64,000 nt of DNA from Devosia sp. FKR38 (GTDB taxonomy: Bacteria; Pseudomonadota; Alphaproteobacteria; Rhizobiales; Devosiaceae). The stretch spans positions 1,402,456-1,466,455 of the forward strand of contig NZ_STGC01000005.1 of the NCBI RefSeq assembly GCF_005222805.1, read 5' to 3'. Position numbers and translations under genes: made by a program. Position 1 is the stretch's first letter. Every line of letters begins with the position of its first letter. Of the stretch, positions 25,552-34,159 are shown one piece after another. The notes below the pieces were generated by a model. The model searched no databases, was not told the DNA's origin, and was given only the letters and a program-made list of their open reading frames with translations.

Positions 25552-26718
25552 GTGCGGAAACATGCCCAGTTTGGCCGAACTGAATCCGGGGCTTCCGCGA
25601 GCCATAGACCGGCGCGCCAGGGCATCCACCCGGCCCTGTTCTATGCCATGTTTGCCGTACTTCTCGGTGGTAACGGCCTGCTCGGCACGGCCCTGCTGCT
25701 CAGCCCCGACATTTCCCGCCTGTTCAGCCAGCAGTCCGAACAGGTCATGGAAGCCTATGAGGATCGCATCGCCCAACTGCGCGTCGAAGTCGATCGCCTG
25801 CATTCGCGCAGCTATGCCCAGGCTGGCGACATCAATCTGCAGCTCCAGGAACTCTCCCAACAGCAGCAGGTGTTGCTCGAGCAGCATCAGCTGGTGCGTG
25901 CCCTGGTCGACAAGGCGGGCGAGCTGGGCATCGAGCCGGCAACGCTGGCCCAATCCGGCGAAGTCGACACGCCCGTCGCCCTCGCCACACCTGCAACGGC
26001 CTCGGGCAACCCCGATATTGGCGCCACTGCCGCTTCGGTCAGCCGGATGATGGACGAGACCCAGTCTGCCATGGCCTCGATCGCCGAGACGGCCATCACG
26101 CGGACCGATTCCATCGTCTCCGAACTCTCGGATCTGGGCATCAGGCTCACCCTGCCCGACCCTGACGATGGCGTCGGCGGCCCCCTGCTGCCGCCACAGG
26201 ATGGCACAGAGGCCAGCCCCATGGTGGATGACGCCAACGCGGTGCTGACCGCGCTGGTGCGCTACAAGGCGGCGCGCGACGGCATCGACAGCGCCCCTGT
26301 CCACATGCCCATCACCGGCAATTTCCGCAGGAGTTCCGGCTTCGGCAATCGCACCGATCCCTTCTCGGGCGGTCGCGCCTTCCATTCCGGCCTTGATTTC
26401 GCGGCCCCCTCGGGCTCCGCTGTCCTCAGCGCCGGCAAGGGTGTTGTCACCTTCGTGGGGGAACGCTCCGGCTATGGCAAGACAGTGGAGGTCACCCATG
26501 GCAATGGCCTGGTGACACGCTATGGTCACCTCTCGGGCTATCTCAGCGTTGAGGGTCAGGCCGTCAATACCGGCACCCCGATTGCCAAGGTCGGCTCTAC
26601 CGGCCGCTCCACCGGCCCGCACCTGCATTTCGAGGTGCGCAAGAACGACACCGCAGTCAACCCGCAGGTCTTCCTGTCCGCCGGTGATCGCTTGGTCCGG
26701 CTCTTTGAGGCTTCATAG
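25552..26718 (+). CDS. Membrane-anchored M23 (LytM-type) peptidoglycan endopeptidase
   Basis: A 388-residue cell wall hydrolase or hydrolase activator. It has an N-terminal membrane segment (ALFYAMFAVLLGGNGLLG), a coiled coil (about 60-125, EAYEDRIAQLRVEVDRLHSR and QLQELSQQQQVLLEQHQ), an Ala/Ser-rich linker and a C-terminal LytM domain. The zinc motifs look complete: FHSGLDFAAP (HxxxD) and the distal HLHFE. The GTG at 25552 sits 9 bases after a GGAG; another GTG at 25543 adds three residues. Coiled coil plus LytM recalls EnvC/NlpD-type division factors, some of which are inactive; here the ligands are present, so catalysis is plausible. Confidence 0.87.
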   Translation: MRKHAQFGRTESGASASHRPARQGIHPALFYAMFAVLLGGNGLLGTALLLSPDISRLFSQQSEQVMEAYEDRIAQLRVEVDRLHSRSYAQAGDINLQLQELSQQQQVLLEQHQLVRALVDKAGELGIEPATLAQSGEVDTPVALATPATASGNPDIGATAASVSRMMDETQSAMASIAETAITRTDSIVSELSDLGIRLTLPDPDDGVGGPLLPPQDGTEASPMVDDANAVLTALVRYKAARDGIDSAPVHMPITGNFRRSSGFGNRTDPFSGGRAFHSGLDFAAPSGSAVLSAGKGVVTFVGERSGYGKTVEVTHGNGLVTRYGHLSGYLSVEGQAVNTGTPIAKVGSTGRSTGPHLHFEVRKNDTAVNPQVFLSAGDRLVRLFEAS

Positions 26719-26725
26719 CAGCGCC

Positions 26726-26749
26726 GCCGCAGTCCCGAGGGACCGCGGC
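26726..26749. terminator. Hairpin between convergent genes
   Basis: GCCGC-A-GTCC pairs with GGAC-C-GCGGC around a CGAG tetraloop, 8 bases after the M23 stop and 24 bases after the alcohol dehydrogenase stop. There is no T-tract on the plus strand beyond GGGTTT. It is a weak bidirectional terminator candidate. Confidence 0.35.
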
Positions 26750-26772
26750 AGCCAGGGTTTGCCGTCGGCCGT

Positions 26773-27822
26773 CTAGGCCGCTTCGCCGGAATGGTCGGTG
26801 AAATCGATCACAATCCGCCCCTCGATCTTGCCGGCCTTGAGGTCGGCAAAAACCGTGTTGATCTGCTCGAGCGGGACCTTGGTGATCTCGGCATGGACCT
26901 TGCCCTGCCCAGCAAAGGCAAGCGCTTCGTCAAGGTCGCGCCGCGTGCCGACGATCGAGCCGCGCACCGTCAGGCGCTTGAGGACCACATCAAAGATCGG
27001 TGTCGGAAACTCGCCGGGCGGCAGGCCGACCAGCGCCACCGTGCCCTTGCGGCGAACCACCTGCAGCGCCTGCGAAAACGCCGGCGGCGATACCGCCGTC
27101 ACCAGGACACCCTGCGCGCCGCCGCCTGTCGCTGTCAGCACCTTTTGCACCGCATTGGCATCGCGGGCGTCAACCACGACCTCGGCGCCAGAGGCCTTGG
27201 CCAGCGCCAGCTTTTCGGGCGCGATATCGATGGCAACGACACGAATGCCCATGGCGACAGCATATTGCACCGCAACATGGCCAAGTCCGCCGATGCCAAA
27301 GATTGCCACCCATTCGCCGGCCCGCACCTCGGTTTCCAGCAGGCCCTTATAAGTCGTCACCCCGGCACACAGGATCGGCGCGACGTCGGCAAAGCTGACA
27401 TTGGTTGGCAGCCGGGCGACAAAGGCCGCCGAAGCGATGACATATTCGGCAAAGCCGCCATCAACGCCATAGCCGGTATTGTGCTGGTGCTCGCACAGCG
27501 TTTCCCAGCCCGTCTGGCAATATTCACAGGCCTGGCAGGCGTCATGCAGCCAGGCAACCCCGACGGCGTCGCCAATCTCAAGGGTTGTGACACCTTCCCC
27601 CAGGGCCGCGACCGTACCGGCAACCTCATGGCCGGGAATGAAGGGCAGCGTTGGCTTGACCGGCCAGTCGCCTTCGGCCGCATGCAAATCCGTGTGACAC
27701 ACGCCACAGGCCACCACTTTGACCAGAACCTCTCCGGGGCCGGGCGTTGGAACCGGGACCATGGTAATCGACAGCGGCTCCCCAAAACTGCGAACCACTG
27801 CGGCTTTCATCATGTTGGCCAT
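26773..27822 (-). CDS. adhP: Zinc-dependent alcohol dehydrogenase, AdhP-like
   Basis: A 349-residue medium-chain dehydrogenase that oxidises primary alcohols or reduces aldehydes with NAD(H). It shows the catalytic zinc site CGVCHTDLHAAEGDWP and GHE, the structural zinc site CQACEYC...C, and the Rossmann motif GIGGLGHVAVQYA. Overall it matches the propanol-preferring AdhP/AdhA group (PKPTLPFIPGHE-like region). The ATG at 27822 (MANMMKAAVV) has a CAGGAG 6 bases upstream. It is probably monocistronic, with a leader hairpin at 27838-27861. Confidence 0.9.
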   Translation of the reverse strand: MANMMKAAVVRSFGEPLSITMVPVPTPGPGEVLVKVVACGVCHTDLHAAEGDWPVKPTLPFIPGHEVAGTVAALGEGVTTLEIGDAVGVAWLHDACQACEYCQTGWETLCEHQHNTGYGVDGGFAEYVIASAAFVARLPTNVSFADVAPILCAGVTTYKGLLETEVRAGEWVAIFGIGGLGHVAVQYAVAMGIRVVAIDIAPEKLALAKASGAEVVVDARDANAVQKVLTATGGGAQGVLVTAVSPPAFSQALQVVRRKGTVALVGLPPGEFPTPIFDVVLKRLTVRGSIVGTRRDLDEALAFAGQGKVHAEITKVPLEQINTVFADLKAGKIEGRIVIDFTDHSGEAA

Positions 27823-27837
27823 TGCACTCTCCTGATT

Positions 27838-27861
27838 GGCGGCGGGTCATGTCCCGCCGCC
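27838..27861 (-). terminator. Perfect hairpin between prfB and adhP
   Basis: A perfect 9-bp stem (GGCGGCGGG at 27838-27846, CCCGCCGCC at 27853-27861) with a 6-base loop lies between the prfB stop and the adhP ribosome site on the minus strand. There is no U-tract, so it could be a weak prfB terminator or a structure in the adhP leader. Confidence 0.4.
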
Positions 27862-27948
27862 CAGAGAGATTTCACATGGCGCCATGGGCTGCCTTGACCT
27901 GGATCACGCCAGAAGGCCAGCCGCCGTCATCTTTGGTCCAGGCAGGCT

Positions 27949-29074
27949 CTAGTCTTCGGATACCACGTCCGTCGCCACGCCCACGCGCTGGGCCAATGCC
28001 GCCTGCATGAAGGCGTCCAAGTCACCGTCGAGGATCGCCGCCGGCTGACTGCTTTCCACGCCCGTGCGCAGGTCCTTGACCATCTGATAGGGCTGCAGCA
28101 CGTAGGAGCGGATCTGGTGGCCCCAGCCGATATCGGTCTTGCTGGCCGCCTGGGCATTGGCCGCCTCTTCCCGCTTCTGCAGCTCAGCCTCATAGAGGCG
28201 CGATTTCAGCATCGCCATGGCCGTGGCCCGGTTCTTGTGCTGGCTGCGCTCCTGCTGGCAAGCCACGATGATGCCTGACGGCACGTGCGTAATGCGGATG
28301 GCCGAGTCCGTGGTGTTCACGTGCTGGCCGCCGGCGCCCGAAGCGCGATAGGTGTCGACCTTGAGGTCGGATTCGCGGATTTCGATGTCGATGGAGTCGT
28401 CCACCACCGGATAGACCCAGCAGCTCGAAAAGCTCGTGTGCCGCCGTGCTGCAGAATCATAGGGGCTGATGCGCACCAGCCGGTGCACGCCGCTCTCGGT
28501 CTTGAGCCAGCCATAGGCATTGTGGCCCGACACCTTGATCGTCGCCGACTTGATGCCGGCTTCTTCGCCGTCGTGCATTTCGAGCACTTCGACCTTCATC
28601 TTCCGCCGTTCTGCCCAGCGCGTGTACATGCGCAGCAGCATATTGGCCCAATCCTGGCTCTCGGTGCCGCCGGCACCGGAGTGGATTTCCACATAGCAGT
28701 CATTGCTGTCGACCTCGCCGGACAGCAGTGTCTCGATCTGCCTTGTGCGCGCCAGATCGGCCAGCGCCATCAGCGCCGCTTCAGCGTCCCGCACGATGTC
28801 GGCGTCGCCCTCGGCCTCGCCCAGTTCGATCAGCTCGACATTGTCGGCAATGCCGCTCTCGAGTTCGCGCACCGACTTGACGGCAACGTCGAGCTCATCA
28901 CGCTCGCGCATGGTGACGCGGGCCTTCTCGGGGTCATTCCAGAAGTCCGGCGATTCCGTCTGCGCCGTCAGCGCGTCGAGGCGAAGTTCAGCTGTATCCC
29001 AGTCAAAGATGCCTCCTCAGCAGGGTCAGAACCCGCTCGATTTCGGCGACGGTCTTTTCAATTTCCGCACGCAT
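27949..29074 (-). CDS. prfB: Peptide chain release factor 2, expressed by programmed +1 frameshift
   Basis: RF2 ends translation at UGA and UAA. The gene is read in two frames. The first 23 codons run from ATG 29074 to CTT at 29006-29008, followed by an in-frame TGA (29003-29005). After skipping one base, the second frame continues [12 protein letters not shown] to the stop at 27949, giving a 374-residue protein. The junction has the textbook signals: an internal AGGAGG, then CTT TGA C. The product has the stop-codon recognition tripeptide as SPY (203-205, in place of SPF) and GGQ (248-250) for hydrolysis. It lies downstream of the deformylase-like gene and mrcA. Confidence 0.95.
29002..29017 (-). 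promoter_or_regulatory. prfB: prfB programmed frameshift site
   Basis: On the minus strand AGGAGG (29012-29017), CAT, CTT, TGA (29003-29005) and C follow in order. This is the known autoregulatory +1 shift site: low RF2 makes ribosomes pause at UGA and slip from CUU to UUU, restoring RF2 synthesis. Confidence 0.93.
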
Positions 29075-29131
29075 TGCACAATTCCTTCGATTTGGCCGCA
29101 TCCTGTAGCCGACACGCCCGGCCCGATCAAC

Positions 29132-29626
29132 CTAGCGCTGGCTTTTCCCAAACTTGCGCAGCGCCGTCTCGCGCTTGAGCCGGGACAACCGGCTGAGGAA
29201 AAACACCCCGTTCATCTGCTCGATCTCATGCTGTGCCACCCGCGCGGCAAAGCCTTCAAGCCGCAGCGTCTGCCGCACGCCGTCCGCATCGTCATAGCTC
29301 AGCACGCACCAGTCGGCGCGGGTGATCGGCACCTCGATCCCCGGCAAGGACACCGAACCCTCGGCCCCGGCGCTGCCGGTCTCGGCTAGGCTCTCGATCA
29401 CCGGATTGAACAGCAGCCGATAGTCGCGCGCCGCCTTGGCATCGCTGACGCTGACCACCACCACCGGCTCCACCAGCCCCAGATGCGCCGCCGCCAGCCC
29501 ATAGGCCTGCACATCCGCAGCCGCAGCCTGCAGCCGTGCGCCCGCCGCCAGCAGCGCGGCATCGACCGGCCGCGCCATAGCAGCCCTGGTCAGCGCCGCA
29601 TCGGGCCAGGTGACGAATTCGCTCAC
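29132..29626 (-). CDS. Peptide deformylase-like protein with altered metal site
   Basis: A 164-residue relative of peptide deformylase, the metalloenzyme that removes N-formyl from new proteins. The three family motifs are recognisable but changed: motif 1 reads AYGLAAAH (residues 41-48; family GxGLAAxQ, so Gln is His), motif 2 reads EGSVSLPG (89-96; family EGCLS, the metal Cys is Ser91), and motif 3 reads QHEIEQ (132-137; family HExxH, the second His is Gln137). With two of three metal ligands replaced, ordinary catalysis looks unlikely, though the fold appears intact (FNPVIE, FFLSRLSRLKRE). It starts with GTG immediately after the mrcA stop, so it is translated from the mrcA message. Confidence 0.85.
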   Translation of the reverse strand: MSEFVTWPDAALTRAAMARPVDAALLAAGARLQAAAADVQAYGLAAAHLGLVEPVVVVSVSDAKAARDYRLLFNPVIESLAETGSAGAEGSVSLPGIEVPITRADWCVLSYDDADGVRQTLRLEGFAARVAQHEIEQMNGVFFLSRLSRLKRETALRKFGKSQR

Positions 29627-32098
29627 CTAGAACAGTCCGCCACGGCCAAGGTTGGGATCAAGGAAGGTGCCATTGCCGCTCGGCTGGGTGATGCCGCCAC
29701 CATATTGCTGCTGCATCTGCTGCTCGCGCAGGATCGCGTCATAGTCGGTGGTGCTGAGCCCGATCACCGAGGTCATCAGGTTTGGCCCGGTGCCTGGCTT
29801 GAACGATTCCGCGATGCCGCCCTGGCCGTCAAAAGCCTGCACGCCCGAATTGGGGTCGATCCAGGCCGTGCTCATGCCTGCTGGCACGTTGAACGGCGTC
29901 GCCGGCTTGCCGGCCAGCGCCTTCTGCATGAATTCGGTGAAGATCGGCACGGCAAACGTGCCGCCGGTCACCGAGCGCCCCATCGAGCGCGGCTTGTCGT
30001 AGCCGACATAGACGCCCACGGCCAGTTCGGGGGTAAAGCCCACGAACCAGGCGTCCTTATAGTCATTGGTCGTGCCGGTCTTGCCCGCCACCGGCCGGTT
30101 GAGCACCTTGGCGGCAGTGCCGGTGCCGCGCTGCACAACGCCTTCCATCATCGAGGTGATCTGATAGGCCGTCATCGGGTCGAGCACCTGCTCGCGATTG
30201 TCGATGATCACCGGCTCGCCCTGCCCGGTCCAGCTCTCGGCCTCGCAGCCCTGGCACAGCCGCTGGTCATGCCGGTAGATGGTGGCGCCATAGCGGTCCT
30301 GCACCCGGTCGATCAGCGTCGGAACGATCTTGCGCCCGCCATTGGCAATGGTGGCATAGGCCGCCGTCATGCGCATGTCGGTGGTTTCGCCCGCGCCCAG
30401 CGCCATGGCCAGCACCGGCTGCATGCTGTCATAGACGCCGAACATCTTGGCATATTCGGCCACCAGCGGCATGCCGATGTCCTTGGCCAGCCGCACCGTC
30501 ATCACGTTCCGGCTGCGCTCAATGCCGCGCCGCAGCGTCTGCGGCCCATAGAATTCCTGCGCATAATTTTCCGGCCGCCAGATCGAGCCGTCGCTGTTGC
30601 GGATTTCCACCGGGGCATCCAGCACCACCGAGGCCGGCGTATAGCCATTGTCCAGTGCTGCCGCATAGACGATCGGCTTGAACGACGAGCCCGGCTGGCG
30701 CAGCGCCTGGGTGGCGCGGTTGAACTCGCTCAGTGCATAGGAGAACCCGCCCACCATGGCCAGCACGCGGCCGGTGCGTGGGTCCATCGCCACCAGAGCG
30801 CCCTCGATCTCAGGCACCTGTTCGAGCGTATAGATGCCCGTCTTGCCCGCCACAGGGGCGACATAGACCACATCCCCCACTTTAAGAAACTGATCGACCG
30901 GCTTGGAAACCCATTTGATTTCCGGACCCGACAAGGTGCCCACCACACGATCCGGCGCTACCCCGCCGTCGGCCGCGCTGTCTGGTCGCAACCCGATGCG
31001 GGCCTGGTTGTCGCCCAGCTCCAGCACCACGGCCAATTGCCATTCCGGCACGTCGCTGAGCGGCGCGATCTTGGCGACATCGAGCCCCCAGTCCTCGCCC
31101 AGCGCGATACTGGCCACCGGCTCGCGGAAGCCCTTGCCCTGGTCATAGGCGATCAGCCCATCCATCAGCGCCCGGCGGGCGTATTCCTGCATCTGCGGCT
31201 CGAGCGTGGTGCGCACCGAAAGACCGCCGCCATAAAGCTGGTCTTCGCCATAGAGCTTGGCCAGTTCGCGCCGCACTTCCTCGGTGAAATACTCCGCCGA
31301 ATAAAGCTGGCTGCCGCCAGCGCGTGTCACCACATTGAGCGGCTCGGCCTTGGCCACAGCGCCCTCTTCGGCCGTGGCATAGCCATTTTCCACCATGCGA
31401 TCGATCACCCAGTTGCGGCGCTCGATGGCCGCCTGCGGGCGGCGGAATGGGTGGTAGTTGTTCGGCCCCTTGGGGAGCGCGGCGATATAGGCCGCTTCGC
31501 TCAGCGTCAGCTGATAGAGCGCCTTGTCGAAATAATTGAGCGCCGCTGCCGCCACGCCATAGGAGTTCAGGCCCAGGAAGATCTCGTTGAGATAGAGCTC
31601 AAGGATCCGATCCTTGGAAAAGGTCGATTCAATGCGGATCGCCAGCAGCGCTTCCTGGATCTTGCGGTCCCAGGTCTGTTCGGAGGTCAAAAGGAAGTTC
31701 TTGGCCACCTGCTGAGTAATCGAGGAGCCGCCGCCCTGGATGGTCGAATTGCCGTCGATGCGCGCCAGCGCATTGTCGCGGATCGCGCGGAACACGCCGT
31801 CCAAAGCAATGCCGCCATGGGTATAGAAGTCCTTGTCTTCGGCCGACAGGAAGGCATGGATCAGCAGCGGCGGCACGGTCTCGATCGGCTGGAACAGCCG
31901 GCGCTCCCGGGCAAATTCGGCCAGCAGCGTGCCATCAGCCGCATGCACGCGTGTGGTCACCGGCGGCTGATAGTCCTTGAGCACAGTATAGTCGGGCAAC
32001 TGCGCCGACACTGTCGTCAGATAGACTCCGGCCCCGACCACAGCCACCAGGGCCAGAAATATCCCAAAGCCGAACAGCCAGCCGAACAAGCGCAGCAT
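29627..32098 (-). CDS. mrcA: Penicillin-binding protein 1A (bifunctional)
   Basis: PBP1a polymerises and cross-links peptidoglycan on the periplasmic side of the inner membrane. The 823-residue protein has an N-terminal anchor (FGWLFGFGIFLALVAVVGAG), a GT51 glycosyltransferase domain with the catalytic Glu87 in SAEDKDFYTHGG and GGSSITQQVAKN, an OB-like insert, and a transpeptidase domain with SSFK (Ser471), SRN and KTGTTNDYKDAWF. All catalytic motifs are present and the length is typical. The next gene begins without a gap. Confidence 0.95.
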   Translation of the reverse strand: MLRLFGWLFGFGIFLALVAVVGAGVYLTTVSAQLPDYTVLKDYQPPVTTRVHAADGTLLAEFARERRLFQPIETVPPLLIHAFLSAEDKDFYTHGGIALDGVFRAIRDNALARIDGNSTIQGGGSSITQQVAKNFLLTSEQTWDRKIQEALLAIRIESTFSKDRILELYLNEIFLGLNSYGVAAAALNYFDKALYQLTLSEAAYIAALPKGPNNYHPFRRPQAAIERRNWVIDRMVENGYATAEEGAVAKAEPLNVVTRAGGSQLYSAEYFTEEVRRELAKLYGEDQLYGGGLSVRTTLEPQMQEYARRALMDGLIAYDQGKGFREPVASIALGEDWGLDVAKIAPLSDVPEWQLAVVLELGDNQARIGLRPDSAADGGVAPDRVVGTLSGPEIKWVSKPVDQFLKVGDVVYVAPVAGKTGIYTLEQVPEIEGALVAMDPRTGRVLAMVGGFSYALSEFNRATQALRQPGSSFKPIVYAAALDNGYTPASVVLDAPVEIRNSDGSIWRPENYAQEFYGPQTLRRGIERSRNVMTVRLAKDIGMPLVAEYAKMFGVYDSMQPVLAMALGAGETTDMRMTAAYATIANGGRKIVPTLIDRVQDRYGATIYRHDQRLCQGCEAESWTGQGEPVIIDNREQVLDPMTAYQITSMMEGVVQRGTGTAAKVLNRPVAGKTGTTNDYKDAWFVGFTPELAVGVYVGYDKPRSMGRSVTGGTFAVPIFTEFMQKALAGKPATPFNVPAGMSTAWIDPNSGVQAFDGQGGIAESFKPGTGPNLMTSVIGLSTTDYDAILREQQMQQQYGGGITQPSGNGTFLDPNLGRGGLF

Positions 32099-32286
32099 CA
32101 GATCAGTCTCTCCGCAGCGCCAGTCCGGACCCGGCCGGCGCGCATGATGTCAGCACGGACGCCATGGCGGCGACGCAATGCGAAATTTGGCAGAATCATA
32201 GCAGAACCGGCCTCGGTTGGGGATCACAAGCCGGTTGGACAGCCGGAGCTCCGCCGCTTGCTGGCTGACGTGACCGATTTGTCACA

Positions 32287-33681
32287 TCACTCCGGCTTGG
32301 CCAAGTTGTCGAAATAGGCCGAGATGCCCCGCGCCAGCGCTTCGGCCGTGCGGTCCTGCCAATCGCCCTGCATCAGATTGGCGATATCGTCGGCGTTGGA
32401 CAGAAAGCCCAGCTCCACCAGGATCGAGGGCACGTCGGGCGCCTGCAGCACGAAGAAATCGGCCTGACGCACCGGGAAACGCCGCATGGTGACGCTGGGC
32501 TCGAGCTGACGTACCACGTCCTCGGCCAGCGTATAGGACAGCTGCCGCATTTCGCGCCGCATCAGGTCGAGGAGGATATCGACCACTTCCGGCGCCATCT
32601 GCGGCGCCGCAAAGCCGGCGATAATGTCAGACTTATTCTCGGATTCTGCTAGCAACTTGTCGAGCACATCAGTCGCATTTTCGTCACGGATATAGACGCT
32701 CGCGCCACGAATGTCGGGTTGCTGGAAACTGTCGGCATGGATGGAGATAAAGATGTCGGCCTTGTTGGCGCGCGCCAGGGCCACGCGCTCTTCCAGCTTG
32801 AGGAAGGAATCATCCTCGCGCGTCAGCGCCACGTCGAAGCGGCCCGAGGCGATCAGCAATTGCTGCAGCTTGAGCGAAAAGGCCAGCACGATGTCCTTTT
32901 CCTTGGCGCCGCCGACCGCTTCGGCGCCGCTGTCGATGCCGCCATGGCCGGGGTCGATCACCACCAGTGGCCGCGTGGCCAGCGGCAGTTCCGAGCCACC
33001 CGCCGGCGTTGACGCGGCCGCAGTCGGCACGCTGTTGGACGCCACCAGGTCCCTGGCGACATTGGTGGCAAACTCCGCAGCCGTGGCCGGGATGATGTCG
33101 ACCACCAGCCGCGCCGGCTGGTCCTCGAACGGGTCGAGCACATAAGCCTGCTGCACCTGCGCCGGCCCGGTCAGCGTCAGCGTCGTGCGCACCCGGTCCG
33201 GGCCCGCCTGCTCGACCGCATATTGCTCGATCATGCCGCCGCCCGCCGGCGTACCCACCGGTTCGGGCACTGAAAAGGTCGCGGCACGCACGTCGATGGC
33301 CAGGCGATTGGGATTGTCGAGGGACACCAGCGCGAATTCGGTCTTGGCCGCCAGGTCGATCACCAGCCGCGCCCGCTCGGGCGTGGCGGTCACGCGCACA
33401 TCCATCACATTGGGCAGGGCAATGGGAACGGCGGCGGCAGCTGCGGCGCTGTCGGCCGGCGCCTCCTGCGCCAGCGCCGGCGACAGGCCCGGCATCAGCG
33501 TCGCCAGCACCAGGGCCAGGGCCAACATCACTTCACGGAAAGGTGTGCACACGCGCAGGCCGGCTCCCGGAGACTTGATGATGCCGCAGCGGCCCAAGAC
33601 GGCCCGACTCTGCGGCGCGAGCGCTCTTATGCGATGATTTGCAGGCGCGGCCAACCGGCGCACATAAATTTGCCCGGCCAT
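32287..33681 (-). CDS. N-acetylmuramoyl-L-alanine amidase, AmiC type (AMIN + Amidase_3)
   Basis: This enzyme cleaves the amide between N-acetylmuramic acid and the stem peptide, usually at the division site. Order: signal segment (LALALVLATLMPGLSPALAQ), an AMIN domain (about 88-200) for envelope targeting, and a C-terminal Amidase_3 zinc domain with DPGHGGIDSGA, the KEKD glutamate, SIHADSF and VELGFLSN. The start is uncertain: the ATG at 33681 has AGGAAAG about 12 bases upstream but gives a long n-region; the ATG at 33528 gives a compact signal peptide. It lies 188 bases before mrcA in the same direction. Confidence 0.9.
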   Translation of the reverse strand: MAGQIYVRRLAAPANHRIRALAPQSRAVLGRCGIIKSPGAGLRVCTPFREVMLALALVLATLMPGLSPALAQEAPADSAAAAAAVPIALPNVMDVRVTATPERARLVIDLAAKTEFALVSLDNPNRLAIDVRAATFSVPEPVGTPAGGGMIEQYAVEQAGPDRVRTTLTLTGPAQVQQAYVLDPFEDQPARLVVDIIPATAAEFATNVARDLVASNSVPTAAASTPAGGSELPLATRPLVVIDPGHGGIDSGAEAVGGAKEKDIVLAFSLKLQQLLIASGRFDVALTREDDSFLKLEERVALARANKADIFISIHADSFQQPDIRGASVYIRDENATDVLDKLLAESENKSDIIAGFAAPQMAPEVVDILLDLMRREMRQLSYTLAEDVVRQLEPSVTMRRFPVRQADFFVLQAPDVPSILVELGFLSNADDIANLMQGDWQDRTAEALARGISAYFDNLAKPE

Positions 33682-34159
33682 TCAGATTCTGACTTTCCTG
33701 TTGCCAATCGGACGCAACATCCCTACACGCTAGAGGGGAAGCGCGAGCTTCTCGCAAGACCTGTTTGGGTAGTCTTTGGACCACCACAGCGACGCGGGAG
33801 GGGGCCCGTTCAGGAGCGAAGACTATTCTCCGGGACAGGTTCAGAAGCGGCAATTCCAGCGCTTCGCTACGAATTTCGGTTCCTGTCGGACCGGACGGTT
33901 GTCAGCGTGATTTATGTCGCGGACAACCCAATAGGAAGAGGTCAGATGGCCCGCAAGCGGACAAGACGCGACGCGATCGAACATGACGATTGCCGTTTTG
34001 CCATGCTGCATCTTTCGGCCCTGATCAATCATACCGGCGCGCATGGGGCAGAGCTTTTGCGCGCACTCACCCCCAAACCATTCGCCTCGCACTGCGCCAC
34101 CAGAAGGGCCCCGGTTATCCGGCGCCCTCTTGTCGGCGCGCGAGCGCGCGGAGTTTTCT
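33682..34159 (+). other. Long leader region of rne
   Basis: A 478-base stretch between the divergent amidase and rne starts shows no supported gene. It probably contains the rne promoter and a long 5' UTR. Near its end a hairpin (GGGC-C-CCGG, loop TTAT, CCGG-C-GCCC, 34106-34127) sits about 32 bases before the rne start. RNase E genes are autoregulated through structured leaders in other bacteria; a similar role here is inference. Confidence 0.4.

Noticed and set aside
29003..29005. prfB as a pseudogene with an in-frame stop
   Set aside because: The stop lies exactly in the conserved RF2 frameshift context and the downstream frame is intact.
29483..32317. A 944-codon plus-strand frame opposite mrcA
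   Set aside because: Antisense artefact; mrcA carries all PBP1a catalytic motifs.
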